From Desulfobulbaceae bacterium (GTDB taxonomy: Bacteria > Desulfobacterota > Desulfobulbia > Desulfobulbales > Desulfocapsaceae): a DNA stretch of 64,000 nucleotides. The DNA lies in assembly GCA_024640625.1 (NCBI GenBank), contig JAHEER010000014.1, positions 1 to 64,000 of the forward strand, given 5' to 3'. Below the pieces are notes generated by a model, which had not been told where the DNA came from, searched no databases, and saw only the letters and a list, made by a program, of their open reading frames with translations. Shown piece after piece: positions 52,902 to 61,678 of this stretch. Both the position numbers and the translations under genes were made by a program. Position 1 is the stretch's first letter, and every line of letters begins with the position of its first letter.

Positions 52902-54212
52902 ATGACTATTTCCCACACAAACGCTTCCCTCCAGGAACTAAGAAACACATTCATCGCCAAAGGAATTTCCAGCGCTACTCAGAATTACATTGTACACGGT
53001 CAAGGCGCGATTCTTGTTGATGTCGAGGGCAACGAGTTTATCGATTTCGCCGGCGGCATCGCGGTAATGAACGTGGGACATTCCCACCCGAAAGTCGTCA
53101 AGGCGATCAAAGACCAGGCGGACAAGTTCACCCATACCTGTTTCATGGTCTCCCCCTATGAATCATCCGTAATTCTCGCAGAAAAGCTGTGCAGAGCGGT
53201 ACCGGGGGATTCTCCGAAGGCGGCCATGTTTGCAAACAGCGGTGCAGAAGCCGTTGAGAATGCCGTAAAGATTGCCCGCTACCATACCCAGAGGCCTGCG
53301 ATCATAGCCTTTGACAACGGTTTTCACGGCCGAACATTGCTGGGCATGACGTTGACTTCCAAGATTAAACCTTACAAATATTGCCTCGGCCCGTTCGCGC
53401 CGGAAGTTTACCGGATGCCTTTTGCGAACTGTTACCGCTGCCCTTTCAACAAGGAATATCCCGGCTGCGGAGTGGCCTGTGCAGATCACCTGGAGTATTT
53501 TTTCATCAACCATGTGGCCGCCGAACAGACCGCCGCTATCATTATCGAACCAATCCAGGGAGAGGGGGGATTCATCACCCCGCCCAAGGAATATTTCCAG
53601 AAACTTAAAGCGATCTGTGAAAAGAACAATGTTCTGATGATTGCCGATGAGATCCAGACGGGCATCGGCCGAACCGGGCACATGTTTGCCATGGAATATT
53701 ATGGCGTGGAAGCTGACCTGACCACAACGGCAAAGAGCCTTGCCGCCGGCATGCCGCTTAGTGCTGTGGTTGGTAAAAAGGAAATCATGGATTCGGTGCA
53801 CCCCTCAGGGATCGGCGGAACTTATGGCGGTAACCCCATCGCCTGCGAAGCGGCCCTGGCCGTGTTTGACATTATTGAATCCGAGGACCTGCTGGAGAGA
53901 GCAAAAGGACTTGGCAACGAGCTCAATAAAACCTTTCTCTCGTTCCAGGAAGAACATGAGATCATCGGAGATGTGCGCGGTATCGGGCCCATGATAGCCA
54001 TGGAGTTGGTCCAAGACCGTCAAACTAAAACGCCTGCGTCCGCGGAGACAAAAGCTCTGGTTAATTATTGCTACGAGAATGGATTAATTGTTCTGGCCTG
54101 TGGAGCTCATGGCAACGTTCTGCGTTTTCTCATGCCACTGGTCATTACCGATGAACAACTCCACAAGGGAATCAATATCATAAACGACGGACTCAGTGCG
54201 ATCAAAGGGTAG
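52902..54212 (+). CDS. Class III aminotransferase (4-aminobutyrate/beta-alanine type)
   Basis: A 436-residue GabT-like enzyme: F-A-G-G-I-A-V-M-N-V-G-H-S-H-P, F-A-N-S-G-A-E-A-V-E-N-A-V-K, F-H-G-R-T-L-L-G-M-T, I-I-E-P-I-Q-G-E-G-G, A-D-E-I-Q-T-G-I-G-R-T-G and PLP Lys278 in TTTAKSLAAG. It moves the amino group of an omega-amino acid (4-aminobutyrate, beta-alanine, 3-aminoisobutyrate). Cys177-x2-Cys180-x8-Cys189-x3-Cys193 repeats the Tpa insert; a CxxC at a similar place holds the [2Fe-2S] cluster in mammalian GABA aminotransferase. It lies 120 bases after the reductase. Confidence 0.9.
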   Translation: MTISHTNASLQELRNTFIAKGISSATQNYIVHGQGAILVDVEGNEFIDFAGGIAVMNVGHSHPKVVKAIKDQADKFTHTCFMVSPYESSVILAEKLCRAVPGDSPKAAMFANSGAEAVENAVKIARYHTQRPAIIAFDNGFHGRTLLGMTLTSKIKPYKYCLGPFAPEVYRMPFANCYRCPFNKEYPGCGVACADHLEYFFINHVAAEQTAAIIIEPIQGEGGFITPPKEYFQKLKAICEKNNVLMIADEIQTGIGRTGHMFAMEYYGVEADLTTTAKSLAAGMPLSAVVGKKEIMDSVHPSGIGGTYGGNPIACEAALAVFDIIESEDLLERAKGLGNELNKTFLSFQEEHEIIGDVRGIGPMIAMELVQDRQTKTPASAETKALVNYCYENGLIVLACGAHGNVLRFLMPLVITDEQLHKGINIINDGLSAIKG

Positions 54213-54291
54213 GGAACCTTGTTTATAGATCCCCCCTCGGTCTGAAGCTTTGATCTCATGAGTGATTCAGTTGATGATCGACTAACCCATA

Positions 54292-57273
54292 ATGGAAATG
54301 GATCCGATCATTGATCATTTCTCACCTCGTGCCAACCGGCGTTTCGAGATCTTCCATGAGCTCATGCGTCGGAAAGTCAGGGAAATACTATTCGTCTCAA
54401 GCCCATACGATGCATGGGTTATGGAGAAAGACCGAGGTTTGTCGGAAGCGATTGTTCTCGAATACCGAGGACTGAATCTTAGCCATCCTCCACGACTCAA
54501 CTGGGTGGCATCGGTTGATGAAGCATCTGCAGTCCTTGAGAAAAATACGTTCGACCTGGTAATCATCATGACCCAGGCTTCTGATTTACACTACCCGGAA
54601 GTTCACAAACAGATTAAGCGACTCTCCCCCGCCACTCCCATAGTCAGATTTTATCATAGGGCGCCGGGGCAAATGGTCTCCTGTGAGGAATTAGATACCC
54701 AATTCACCCCCGACCGCACGTTCATGTGGAGCGGGGACACAAAACTCTTGCTAGCCGCAATCAAAAGCATTGAAGACCAGCTTAACGCCAAACAAGATAC
54801 TGACCTTGCCGCTATTCGGGTAATTATCTTTGTCGAGGATTCACCTGAATATTTGTCCTCACTGCTGCCTGTATTTTACCAGGAACTGGTTAGACAGACA
54901 CAGGCGGTTATGGAAGAAGGGCTTAATCAGGAACATCGAATGCTCGCCATGCGAGCCCGTCCTAAAATTCTTCTTGCTAATTGTTATGAAACTGCGCTGG
55001 AACTTTTCAAGTCTTTCGAACCTTGCGTTCTAGGCGTTATCTCCGATGTTCGTTTTCCCCGAAAGGGGACGATGGATGGCGAAGCGGGCGTTCACCTTTT
55101 GAAAAAAATACATAAAAAGAGATTTGACATCCCGCTCTTATTGGTCAGTTCCGAGCAGCAAAATGAAGCAAAAGCCAAATCGATTCCGGCAGCGTTTGTC
55201 GATAAAAATTCACCAATCCTTCATGAGGAGGTTCATGCCTTCTTCCTGGAGAAGCTGGGTTTCGGCCCATTTGAGTTCCTAAATGAAGACGGAAAGTCTG
55301 TCGCCCGTGTAACAAATCTGCTTAGCCTTGAAAATGGTATGCGCCACCTGCCGGACCATATTTTCTATAATCACTGGATAAGAAACGACTTTTCACGATG
55401 GCTGTTTACTAGAGCCGAGACCATGCTGGCCACCGAACTTCGTAGCGTGACTGCCGAAGATTTTGATAATGATCTTACCAGAATGCGTCAGTACCTCTAT
55501 GAAAGGATCCGCAACCACCGGATGCAAAGGCAGCAGGGTGTGCTGGTGGACTTTGAATCAGGTGATTTTGATGTGGATGCGGATTTTATGAAAATCGGTG
55601 ATGGCTCCTTGGGGGGCAAAGCCCGGGGGCTTGCGTTTTTCTCATCCTGGCTCTATCAGAGGACCAGCCTGAAGGAGAAGTTCGAGCAGGTTGACATCTG
55701 CATTCCACAAACTCTTATAGTTACAACTGAGTGCTTTGAAGACTTTCTCCATGACAATAACCTGGATGCGATAACCAAGGAGGATCTCGATAACAAATCG
55801 ATTACTGGACATTTTCTGAGAGCCGAATTTCCAGACCAAACCCGCACACAGCTAAAAATATTCCTCCAACGTGTTCGTGCCCCGCTTGCCGTGCGCAGCT
55901 CCAGCCTCCTGGAAGATGCCAAATTTCGTGCTTACGCCGGCCTTTACAGAACTTATATGCTGCCCAACAACAATGAAAGCCTTGATTACCGTCTAGCTGA
56001 TCTTCTCAATGCCATCAAAAAGGTTTATGCCTCTACTTACTACCGAGAGCCTAAATCGTTTTCACACCGAATCGGCAATCGGACTGAAGAGGAAAAAATG
56101 GCGGTTGTCATTCAGCAGGTTGTCGGCGAGCAACACGGTGATTTCTTTTATCCTGCTCTATCCGGCGTCGCTCAGTCCTACAATTATTACCCCTTTTCAA
56201 TTGTGAGGCCGGAGGACGGAGTTGCAATCATTGCCCTCGGCCTTGGCAAAACGGTTACTGAAGGTGGAAAATGCCTGCGTTTCTCGCCCGGTCACCCGGA
56301 AGTTCTCCCTCAACTATCGACGGTAGACGACGCCCTTAAGAACAGTCAGCGATATTTTTTCGCTTTGAGGCTGGATACCAAGAAGGCACCTCTTGAAAAT
56401 TCATCCATTGATGATTCTGCAAATCTGGTAAAAAGGGAAATTTCTGACGCGATCAGCGAATATCCTGTTTCTGCACTGGCAAGTTTTTATGACCCCCAGG
56501 AGCATCGTATAAGAGAAGCGTTTAACAGGTATGGGGCACCAGTCATGACCTTTGCTTCAATTCTTAAATACAAATCCCTTCCCCTGGCAGAGATGCTACA
56601 GGAAATTCTCCTTGCTGGACAGGAAGGGATGGGCGGGCCCGTAGAAATTGAATTTTCACTGACTCTTGCCAGCAAAAACACACAGAAGCCGCAGTTGGCG
56701 ATTGTGCAAATTCGGCCTATGGGAGCCCATGAAGATCTGATGACGGTGGACATCGATCTTCAAGACACCTCTACCTATTCTTGCGTTTCCCATCAAGCAC
56801 TGGGAAATACCATAAACAACACGATACGGCATGTAGTCTGCGTCAAACCTGATGCCTTTGACCCTGCCAAAACTATTCAAATCGCACAAGATGTTGCCCA
56901 TTTAAATGCAGTTCTCAAGAAAGCTGGGCATAAATACCTCCTGATTGGGCCTGGTAGATGGGGTTCAGCAGACCGCTGGCTCGGAATTCCAGTTAGCTGG
57001 AGTGATATCTGCGAGGTGGCGGCCATTATTGAGACGTTTCATCCACGGATCAATGCAGAGCCTTCCCAAGGGTCACATTTTTTTCATAACATCGCATCCC
57101 TTGGCATCAATTACCTCACCATAGAAAACAATCAGAGGGACTTCCTGGACTGGAAATGGGTAAATAATCTTAGAATTATTAGTGAAACGGATTTCACTAT
57201 CCATTCCTGCAGTGAAAAACCAATAACGTTAAAAGTTGATGGGCGACAAAGTCTTGGGGTTATTAGCCAATAA
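54292..57273 (+). CDS. PEP synthase-like protein with receiver-like N-terminal region
   Basis: A 993-residue protein. Residues 1-340 hold two response-regulator-like folds (D-L-V-I-I-M-T-Q-A; later R-V-I-I-F-V-E-D-S-P-E-Y and D-I-P-L-L-L-V-S-S-E). Residues about 435-870 match the PEP/pyruvate-binding (nucleotide-grasp) domain, with G-S-L-G-G-K-A-R-G-L, A-V-R-S-S-S-L-L-E-D near 533 and QIRPM near 820. I see no phosphohistidine swivel domain (TxGG-x-T-x-H) and no PEP-utiliser C-terminal barrel, so it is probably not a complete PEP synthase but a regulatory or partial phosphotransfer protein. The ATG at 54292 or 54298 starts it. Same-strand position downstream of the aminotransferase, 79 bases away. 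Confidence 0.83.
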   Translation: MEMDPIIDHFSPRANRRFEIFHELMRRKVREILFVSSPYDAWVMEKDRGLSEAIVLEYRGLNLSHPPRLNWVASVDEASAVLEKNTFDLVIIMTQASDLHYPEVHKQIKRLSPATPIVRFYHRAPGQMVSCEELDTQFTPDRTFMWSGDTKLLLAAIKSIEDQLNAKQDTDLAAIRVIIFVEDSPEYLSSLLPVFYQELVRQTQAVMEEGLNQEHRMLAMRARPKILLANCYETALELFKSFEPCVLGVISDVRFPRKGTMDGEAGVHLLKKIHKKRFDIPLLLVSSEQQNEAKAKSIPAAFVDKNSPILHEEVHAFFLEKLGFGPFEFLNEDGKSVARVTNLLSLENGMRHLPDHIFYNHWIRNDFSRWLFTRAETMLATELRSVTAEDFDNDLTRMRQYLYERIRNHRMQRQQGVLVDFESGDFDVDADFMKIGDGSLGGKARGLAFFSSWLYQRTSLKEKFEQVDICIPQTLIVTTECFEDFLHDNNLDAITKEDLDNKSITGHFLRAEFPDQTRTQLKIFLQRVRAPLAVRSSSLLEDAKFRAYAGLYRTYMLPNNNESLDYRLADLLNAIKKVYASTYYREPKSFSHRIGNRTEEEKMAVVIQQVVGEQHGDFFYPALSGVAQSYNYYPFSIVRPEDGVAIIALGLGKTVTEGGKCLRFSPGHPEVLPQLSTVDDALKNSQRYFFALRLDTKKAPLENSSIDDSANLVKREISDAISEYPVSALASFYDPQEHRIREAFNRYGAPVMTFASILKYKSLPLAEMLQEILLAGQEGMGGPVEIEFSLTLASKNTQKPQLAIVQIRPMGAHEDLMTVDIDLQDTSTYSCVSHQALGNTINNTIRHVVCVKPDAFDPAKTIQIAQDVAHLNAVLKKAGHKYLLIGPGRWGSADRWLGIPVSWSDICEVAAIIETFHPRINAEPSQGSHFFHNIASLGINYLTIENNQRDFLDWKWVNNLRIISETDFTIHSCSEKPITLKVDGRQSLGVISQ

Positions 57274-57450
57274 CGTGCATGCCATCTGAAGAGAAGTACA
57301 CGAGCTGAAATAAACTTTACCAGGTGCTGAGGCCAGATCGTTCCCGCCCAAAGATATTTCATTCTCCACCGTGGCCGATACCAGATCTTGGTTCATTCTT
57401 CTCTCAACCGAAATAGTTACAACCTCCTCGCGCCTTCAAAACAAATGGTT

Positions 57451-59220
57451 TTAATGGTTAACAGGTACACCTTTAGTGTCCCAGCCTCTTAACTCATAAT
57501 AATCCTGCAGCATGTATTCCATGTCTGCTTCGGTGAGTGATCCGCCTTCGGGCAAGGCCTCGCGGTGCAGCCTTCCTGGCAGCTTGTCGTCTTTGGCTTC
57601 AAGTCCTTCCCGAATATTAAATATCCGGGTCATCGTTGCGATCTTTGCTGCTATTTTATGCAACTCTTCTTCAGTCCTTCTCATTCCCGTGACAAGTTCC
57701 AAAATCTCTACTAATTCCTTCCAGGTGTAGAGATCCCGATAGAAACGGCACAGGGTCAAGGTATCAAAAATGTTCAGTCTATCCTCGTAATCGACCAGCA
57801 TTTCGGCCTTTTTCTCAATCTGATCGGGAGGGATCAGGCCGGCAAGTTCAGGTTTATAGAACGTCGTGCGAAGATGGCAGGCACCACGGGGCGATGTCGC
57901 GAATGCCAGCCCCATCCCCTTGAGAGTGCGTGGGTCATAACCGGCCGGTTCCAGCCCTTTCACATGAATGGCAAGGTCCTCGATATCAAACTTTTTTGAG
58001 ACGGCGATGATGCCATCCGCAAGATCATTGCCTATCCCGTCTCTCTGGCAAATTTTCTCGATAAGCTCAATGACGTGGTCGGCATTACCATACTCAATTT
58101 CATATTCAATTCTGCCCTGCTCTTTCGCTTCCATAAGCAGAGCGCAGAGATTGCCTGCGGTAATTGTGTCAATTCCCAACCGGTCACATAGATCATTGAG
58201 ATTCGCAACTTCTTCCATTTCCTTGATCAGGCAAAGGCTGCCGAAGGAGTAAATAGTTTCGTACTCAGGCCCCTCAAGTTTGAGCCCCTGGTGGCGGCCC
58301 TTACTGATCGTGGTCAAGCGCCCACAGGCCATGAAACATTTGGCACAGGCATGAGGTGTTACCTCCTGTTCCTCATGATAGGTTTCACCACTGATCCGAT
58401 CTGCATATTCCCATGTCCCTTTACTCCAGTATTTGGTCGGTAATGCTCCGGTATGATTCATCAAAGATACCATCATCGTGGTTCCCATCTGTCGATATGC
58501 TTTAACTCCGGGTTGGTCGAAGTTTGTTTTGGAAAAAGCTTTCGCATATTCGGCTACAGCGGCTGGATCATGGTACTCGCGAACCCTGTCACCCTGAAAG
58601 ACGAGGGCTTTGACAAGCTTGGCGCCAAGTACTGCTCCAACGCCTGTTCGGCCCGCGCATCTCCATTTGTCATTGGCAATAATGGCGAATTTAACTAAAT
58701 TCTCGCCTGCCGGGCCTATGACTACTGCACCTGGCTTCCTAAATCCAGGAGTGTCGAGGGCAAATCGTTTTACCGCCTCTTCTTCTGCCTCAAATGTTTC
58801 CATTCCCCATAAATCAGCTCCATCATAAAATTCAGCCCCCTCGGGATGAATGGATAAGACCGTGGGTTTCTCTGATTTCCCGTGCAGAATAATTGCGTCA
58901 AAACCTGCAGAATCGATTGATTCGGGAACTTTTCCTCCGGAATATGACTCTGTGTAATAACCGGTGAGGGGGGATTTTGTATACACCCCATAACGACTGC
59001 CGCCCCACAGGCGCCCCCCGCAGAACGGGCCGGTGGCAATTATGAGGTGGTTGTCAGGTGCGAATGGGTCCACTCCTGGGGGATTTCGTTCAAGAAGAAG
59101 ATGCGTTGCCAGACCCTTGCCCCCGAAGCATTGGCTAAGAAGCATGTCTGAAATTGGTTCGATAGTGAAACTTCGGGCCGATAGATCGACAATCAGGATT
59201 CGATTATAAAAGCCATACAT
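57451..59220 (-). CDS. Aldehyde:ferredoxin oxidoreductase, second paralogue
   Basis: A 589-residue AOR. N-terminal M-Y-G-F-Y-N-R-I-L-I-V-D-L and G-G-K-G-L-A-T-H-L-L, T-G-P-F-C-G-G-R-L-W-G-G-S-R-Y-G for the cofactor, E-S-Y-S-G-G-K-V-P, I-G-P-A-G-E-N-L-V-K and the cluster motif H-A-C-A-K-C-F-M-A-C-G (C-x2-C-x3-C) with the fourth Cys likely in T-L-C-R-F. It is complete and independent of a polyferredoxin gene, unlike the AOR at 15544. GAGGTGG precedes ATG 59220. It converges with the PEP synthase-like gene and could detoxify or oxidise aldehydes made by the nearby amine pathways. Confidence 0.93.
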   Translation of the reverse strand: MYGFYNRILIVDLSARSFTIEPISDMLLSQCFGGKGLATHLLLERNPPGVDPFAPDNHLIIATGPFCGGRLWGGSRYGVYTKSPLTGYYTESYSGGKVPESIDSAGFDAIILHGKSEKPTVLSIHPEGAEFYDGADLWGMETFEAEEEAVKRFALDTPGFRKPGAVVIGPAGENLVKFAIIANDKWRCAGRTGVGAVLGAKLVKALVFQGDRVREYHDPAAVAEYAKAFSKTNFDQPGVKAYRQMGTTMMVSLMNHTGALPTKYWSKGTWEYADRISGETYHEEQEVTPHACAKCFMACGRLTTISKGRHQGLKLEGPEYETIYSFGSLCLIKEMEEVANLNDLCDRLGIDTITAGNLCALLMEAKEQGRIEYEIEYGNADHVIELIEKICQRDGIGNDLADGIIAVSKKFDIEDLAIHVKGLEPAGYDPRTLKGMGLAFATSPRGACHLRTTFYKPELAGLIPPDQIEKKAEMLVDYEDRLNIFDTLTLCRFYRDLYTWKELVEILELVTGMRRTEEELHKIAAKIATMTRIFNIREGLEAKDDKLPGRLHREALPEGGSLTEADMEYMLQDYYELRGWDTKGVPVNH

Positions 59221-59518
59221 ACATCCACCTCGCATCGGTATGGTTGGGCAGGCCGGGAACCTGGGCCACGATTACCCTAAAAAACAGGGGCATTTGATCA
59301 GCAGGTCTGTCGTTTGATACCATTCATCCATAGTGGTAGCAACCCCGAATTGTCCCTGATGAATGGGAAAGCAATTTGTTCTGGGCATGCGCAGAGATGT
59401 CCTGCCCGCGCTGCCGTCTCGCCAATTTGACTCCGACCCAAAGAATGCAAACCATTATAGTGGTAGATCCGCCAGGCAGATAATTACCTCACTCTCACTA
59501 TTGGATAGACAGGTACGA
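59221..59518. other. Intergenic region, no feature
   Basis: A 298-base divergent region between the second AOR and the Rap1a-like gene. In-frame extension of the latter to 59363 lacks signal-peptide character. No promoter or repeat was recognised. Confidence 0.4.
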
Positions 59519-59926
59519 ATGAAACACCTAACCATCATCTCCGCATTTATTGCCGCACTCAACGCTGCACCGTCAATGGCGGTGCAGCGCTCGGGAAACG
59601 ATCTGCTTGTCGACTGCACCAATCTGATCAAAACCGAGTCAATCGAATCCGTCTCGACAGATCAAGCGCTGGGGATGGGCTACTGCATTGGCCTAATCGA
59701 TGGCATGGTCACCTTCAACTATATCTATGAATCCGTGTTTCAGGCAGAAGGAAACAGCGACCCCCTGCAGATGTGTTTACCGCAGCGCATATCGACGAGA
59801 ATGCTTGCCGCAGTCATCGTCAAACACCTCGAGGCCCACCCCGGCCAGTTGCACCAGTCAGGTCAGGCACTTGCTGCCCAGGCGCTCGTCACTGCCTATC
59901 CTTGTGACAAAGAAACGCCACCATGA
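59519..59926 (+). CDS. Rap1a/Tai-family secreted protein
   Basis: A 135-residue protein with a signal peptide (cleavage near S-M-A-V). The mature part has four cysteines (L-V-D-C, G-Y-C-I-G-L-I-D-G, M-C-L-P, Y-P-C-D), typical of the Rap1a/Tai fold, with helix G-Y-C-x-G and two probable disulfides. Some members are immunity proteins against peptidoglycan-cleaving T6SS effectors; no effector or secretion gene is near, so a different periplasmic role is equally possible. The start is ATG 59519. Confidence 0.75.
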   Translation: MKHLTIISAFIAALNAAPSMAVQRSGNDLLVDCTNLIKTESIESVSTDQALGMGYCIGLIDGMVTFNYIYESVFQAEGNSDPLQMCLPQRISTRMLAAVIVKHLEAHPGQLHQSGQALAAQALVTAYPCDKETPP

Positions 59927-60436
59927 AATGTCTGGCTGCCGCAAGCTGGTGATGACGCCAGCTCCCCGTCAGCCTGATTTGGCTATGCGAAAATAACCAT
60001 GAAGGGAGAAACGGCTGTAGGATATGACGGCGTCGTCCAGAATGACACCGCAGCGCTATTCAGCGCGCAGTCTCCGTCGGCTTGAGGTGAGCCTTAACCG
60101 ATGAGGTGATGCTGGAAGTGAATTTGATGCCCCTTCTGTGAGTCAACTAAGCATTGTCTCCGAACTAATTAATGATCGTGGCCGGGTAGTGCGAATTCAG
60201 GCCTTATGGGGAAAATTCGTTTTATTGGCTTCCTGTCTGATGAGAAGAATAATGGCCGGCATCATTGCAATAGCAGACATCTGGTGAAACTTCTTCTGAA
60301 CGCCACTGCAACTACCGTGCAAATGCGGGTGCGGCAGCGAAGGAGCGAATCTTCCGGCAGCCCTCTTTCGCTTGATAATGGCTGACAAGAATGGTACTAA
60401 TGATGTCCCTTGAAGGGCCAACAGCCAGGGTTCGAA
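59927..60436. other. Non-coding stretch before tRNA-Pro
   Basis: About 510 bases with no supported gene. Open frames are short and unlike their neighbours. GGGTTCGAAC at 60428-60437 resembles a tRNA T-arm but has no acceptor or anticodon around it. A possible -35 (TTGATA, 60372-60377) has only a poor -10. Confidence 0.4.
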
Positions 60437-60466
60437 CATCAGCCTGCGTGGACACGCAGGCTGATG
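60437..60466. promoter_or_regulatory. Perfect 14-bp inverted repeat upstream of tRNA-Pro
   Basis: CATCAGCCTGCGTG (60437-60450) pairs with CACGCAGGCTGATG (60453-60466) around GA. It lies 42 bases before the tRNA. It could terminate upstream transcription, or be a processing hairpin in the tRNA leader. No T-run follows on either strand. Confidence 0.55.
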
Positions 60467-60507
60467 TATCCTGCTCCGCATGCCTGGGCCGGCTCATCTC
60501 GGAGTAT

Positions 60508-60585
60508 CGGGGCGTAGCGCAGCCTGGTTAGCGCGCCTGCCTTGGGAGCAGGAGGTCGCAGGTTCGAATCCTGCCGCCCCGACCA
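60508..60585 (+). tRNA. tRNA-Pro (TGG)
   Basis: A 78-base cloverleaf with encoded CCA. CGGGGCG pairs with CGCCCCG, discriminator A; the anticodon loop CTTGGGA between CCTGC and GCAGG gives TGG; the T-arm has GGTTCGAATCC. Frames across it on plus are shadows. Confidence 0.97.
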
Positions 60586-60590
60586 ATTTT

Positions 60591-60626
60591 ATAAAGGGTT
60601 TCCGGTTATGGCCGGAAGCCCTTTTT
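60591..60626 (+). terminator. Intrinsic terminator after tRNA-Pro
   Basis: AAAGGGTTTCCGG (60593-60605) pairs with CCGGAAGCCCTTT (60612-60624) with one T-G pair, followed by TT and G. It begins eight bases after the tRNA end. Confidence 0.88.
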
Positions 60627-60963
60627 GCTTTATGGGCGCATTATGGGTGTATCAGATGCGCTTCACTGCTTGAGACATGTAAAATCACCGCTGAGGCGCC
60701 TGTCTGTTCGAGTAGCCATTGCTCGCCAACATTCTGCTACGCAAAGGATCTTAAAAATCAGGATCACGTTGCGGAAAACGAAAAAGAGTAATGTCTTGAC
60801 ACAAGTCTGGTCATGGGACCAAATTGGTGATCGTGGAAAAAATTCACAGCGACTGCGCACACGCAACTAAATTTGGCGGTTGCATAACCACCGATCATGC
60901 GGACCTATTGCGTGGTCGGTGGTTTTATTGCGTTTCGTCAGCGCACTGTTCTTCAGGTGTGGA
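60627..60963. other. 337-base region with a terminator-like hairpin and no gene
   Basis: Between the tRNA-Pro terminator and the gntR stop. AACCACCGA (60886-60894) pairs with TCGGTGGTT (60916-60924), followed by TTATT on plus. A TTGACA at 60796-60801 lies 85 bases upstream, without a convincing -10 (CCAAAT). A short plus-strand RNA from about 60830 to 60930 is possible but unsupported otherwise. TGGTC-ATGG-GACCA (60808-60821) is a small dyad. Confidence 0.4.
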
Positions 60964-61650
60964 TCAGTAACCGGAGGCTTTTGAAGACGGGGTGACATCG
61001 GCACCATACTTTGCCATTCTTTCACCAGAAGAAATGTAGTGTTCTCGGAGAACCTGCTCTACAGTTACAGGATTTCTCGTTTTTAATGCCTCAATAATGG
61101 CTTTGTGTCTCTCAACTACTTCCTGAGGGGTGTAAATTTTAACCCAGTGCCTGTATAACAAGAACTTTGATATGCCCTGGCAAGAGCGTTTGCAGAGCTC
61201 TACCACTAGACCATTATCGATGCGTGAAAATAATATGTCATGGAACTCAGTGTCTAGAGGGACCTGGTCTGAAATCGAACCATCGTTTTGGGCAATCTCA
61301 CTCATATCCCTGACAATCTTTTTTAGTTTGCCAAGGTCTTCCTCTGTATATTGATCGAGAGCATTTGCGACAGATGCTGCTTCCAATACGCCGCCGGCAA
61401 AATAACTGTTCTTTATCTGTTTTGAGGTCAGCTTTTTAACATGTTTTCGCTTCTGAGGGTGGGCGTCGATCAGACCTTCACGAACTAAAACCTGCATCGC
61501 CTCCCTGACAGGGGCACGGCTGATTGAGAGCTTTTTGGCAATCGCTGCTTCTTCTACTGCAGATCCGGGGGCCAATTCTCCGCTCAGAATAAGGCCTCTT
61601 ATATAGTCAGCTACTTGTTCGCTATAGGTCTGTTTTTTAAATTCATTCAT
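60964..61650 (-). CDS. FCD-type GntR regulator
   Basis: A 228-residue regulator with an N-terminal winged helix (Y-I-R-G-L-I-L-S-G-E-L-A-P-G, KKLSISRAPVREAMQVL, G-L-I-D-A-H-P) and an FCD helical domain (D-T-E-F-H-D-I-L-F near the metal site, ERHKAIIEALKTRN). It follows the unrecognised 409-residue gene by 28 bases and the TRAP gene before it, so it probably controls that operon. It is a different lineage from the regulator at 44410. Confidence 0.9.
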   Translation of the reverse strand: MNEFKKQTYSEQVADYIRGLILSGELAPGSAVEEAAIAKKLSISRAPVREAMQVLVREGLIDAHPQKRKHVKKLTSKQIKNSYFAGGVLEAASVANALDQYTEEDLGKLKKIVRDMSEIAQNDGSISDQVPLDTEFHDILFSRIDNGLVVELCKRSCQGISKFLLYRHWVKIYTPQEVVERHKAIIEALKTRNPVTVEQVLREHYISSGERMAKYGADVTPSSKASGY

Positions 61651-61678
61651 CGGACGAAATGGTGAGTGACCTAGAAAT

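Noticed and set aside
60428-60437. Possible tRNA fragment (GGGTTCGAAC)
   Set aside because: No acceptor stem, anticodon arm or D-arm around it; ten bases can occur by chance.
60480-60791. Plus-strand frame starting in tRNA-Pro
   Set aside because: Translation of a tRNA and its terminator; no coding character.
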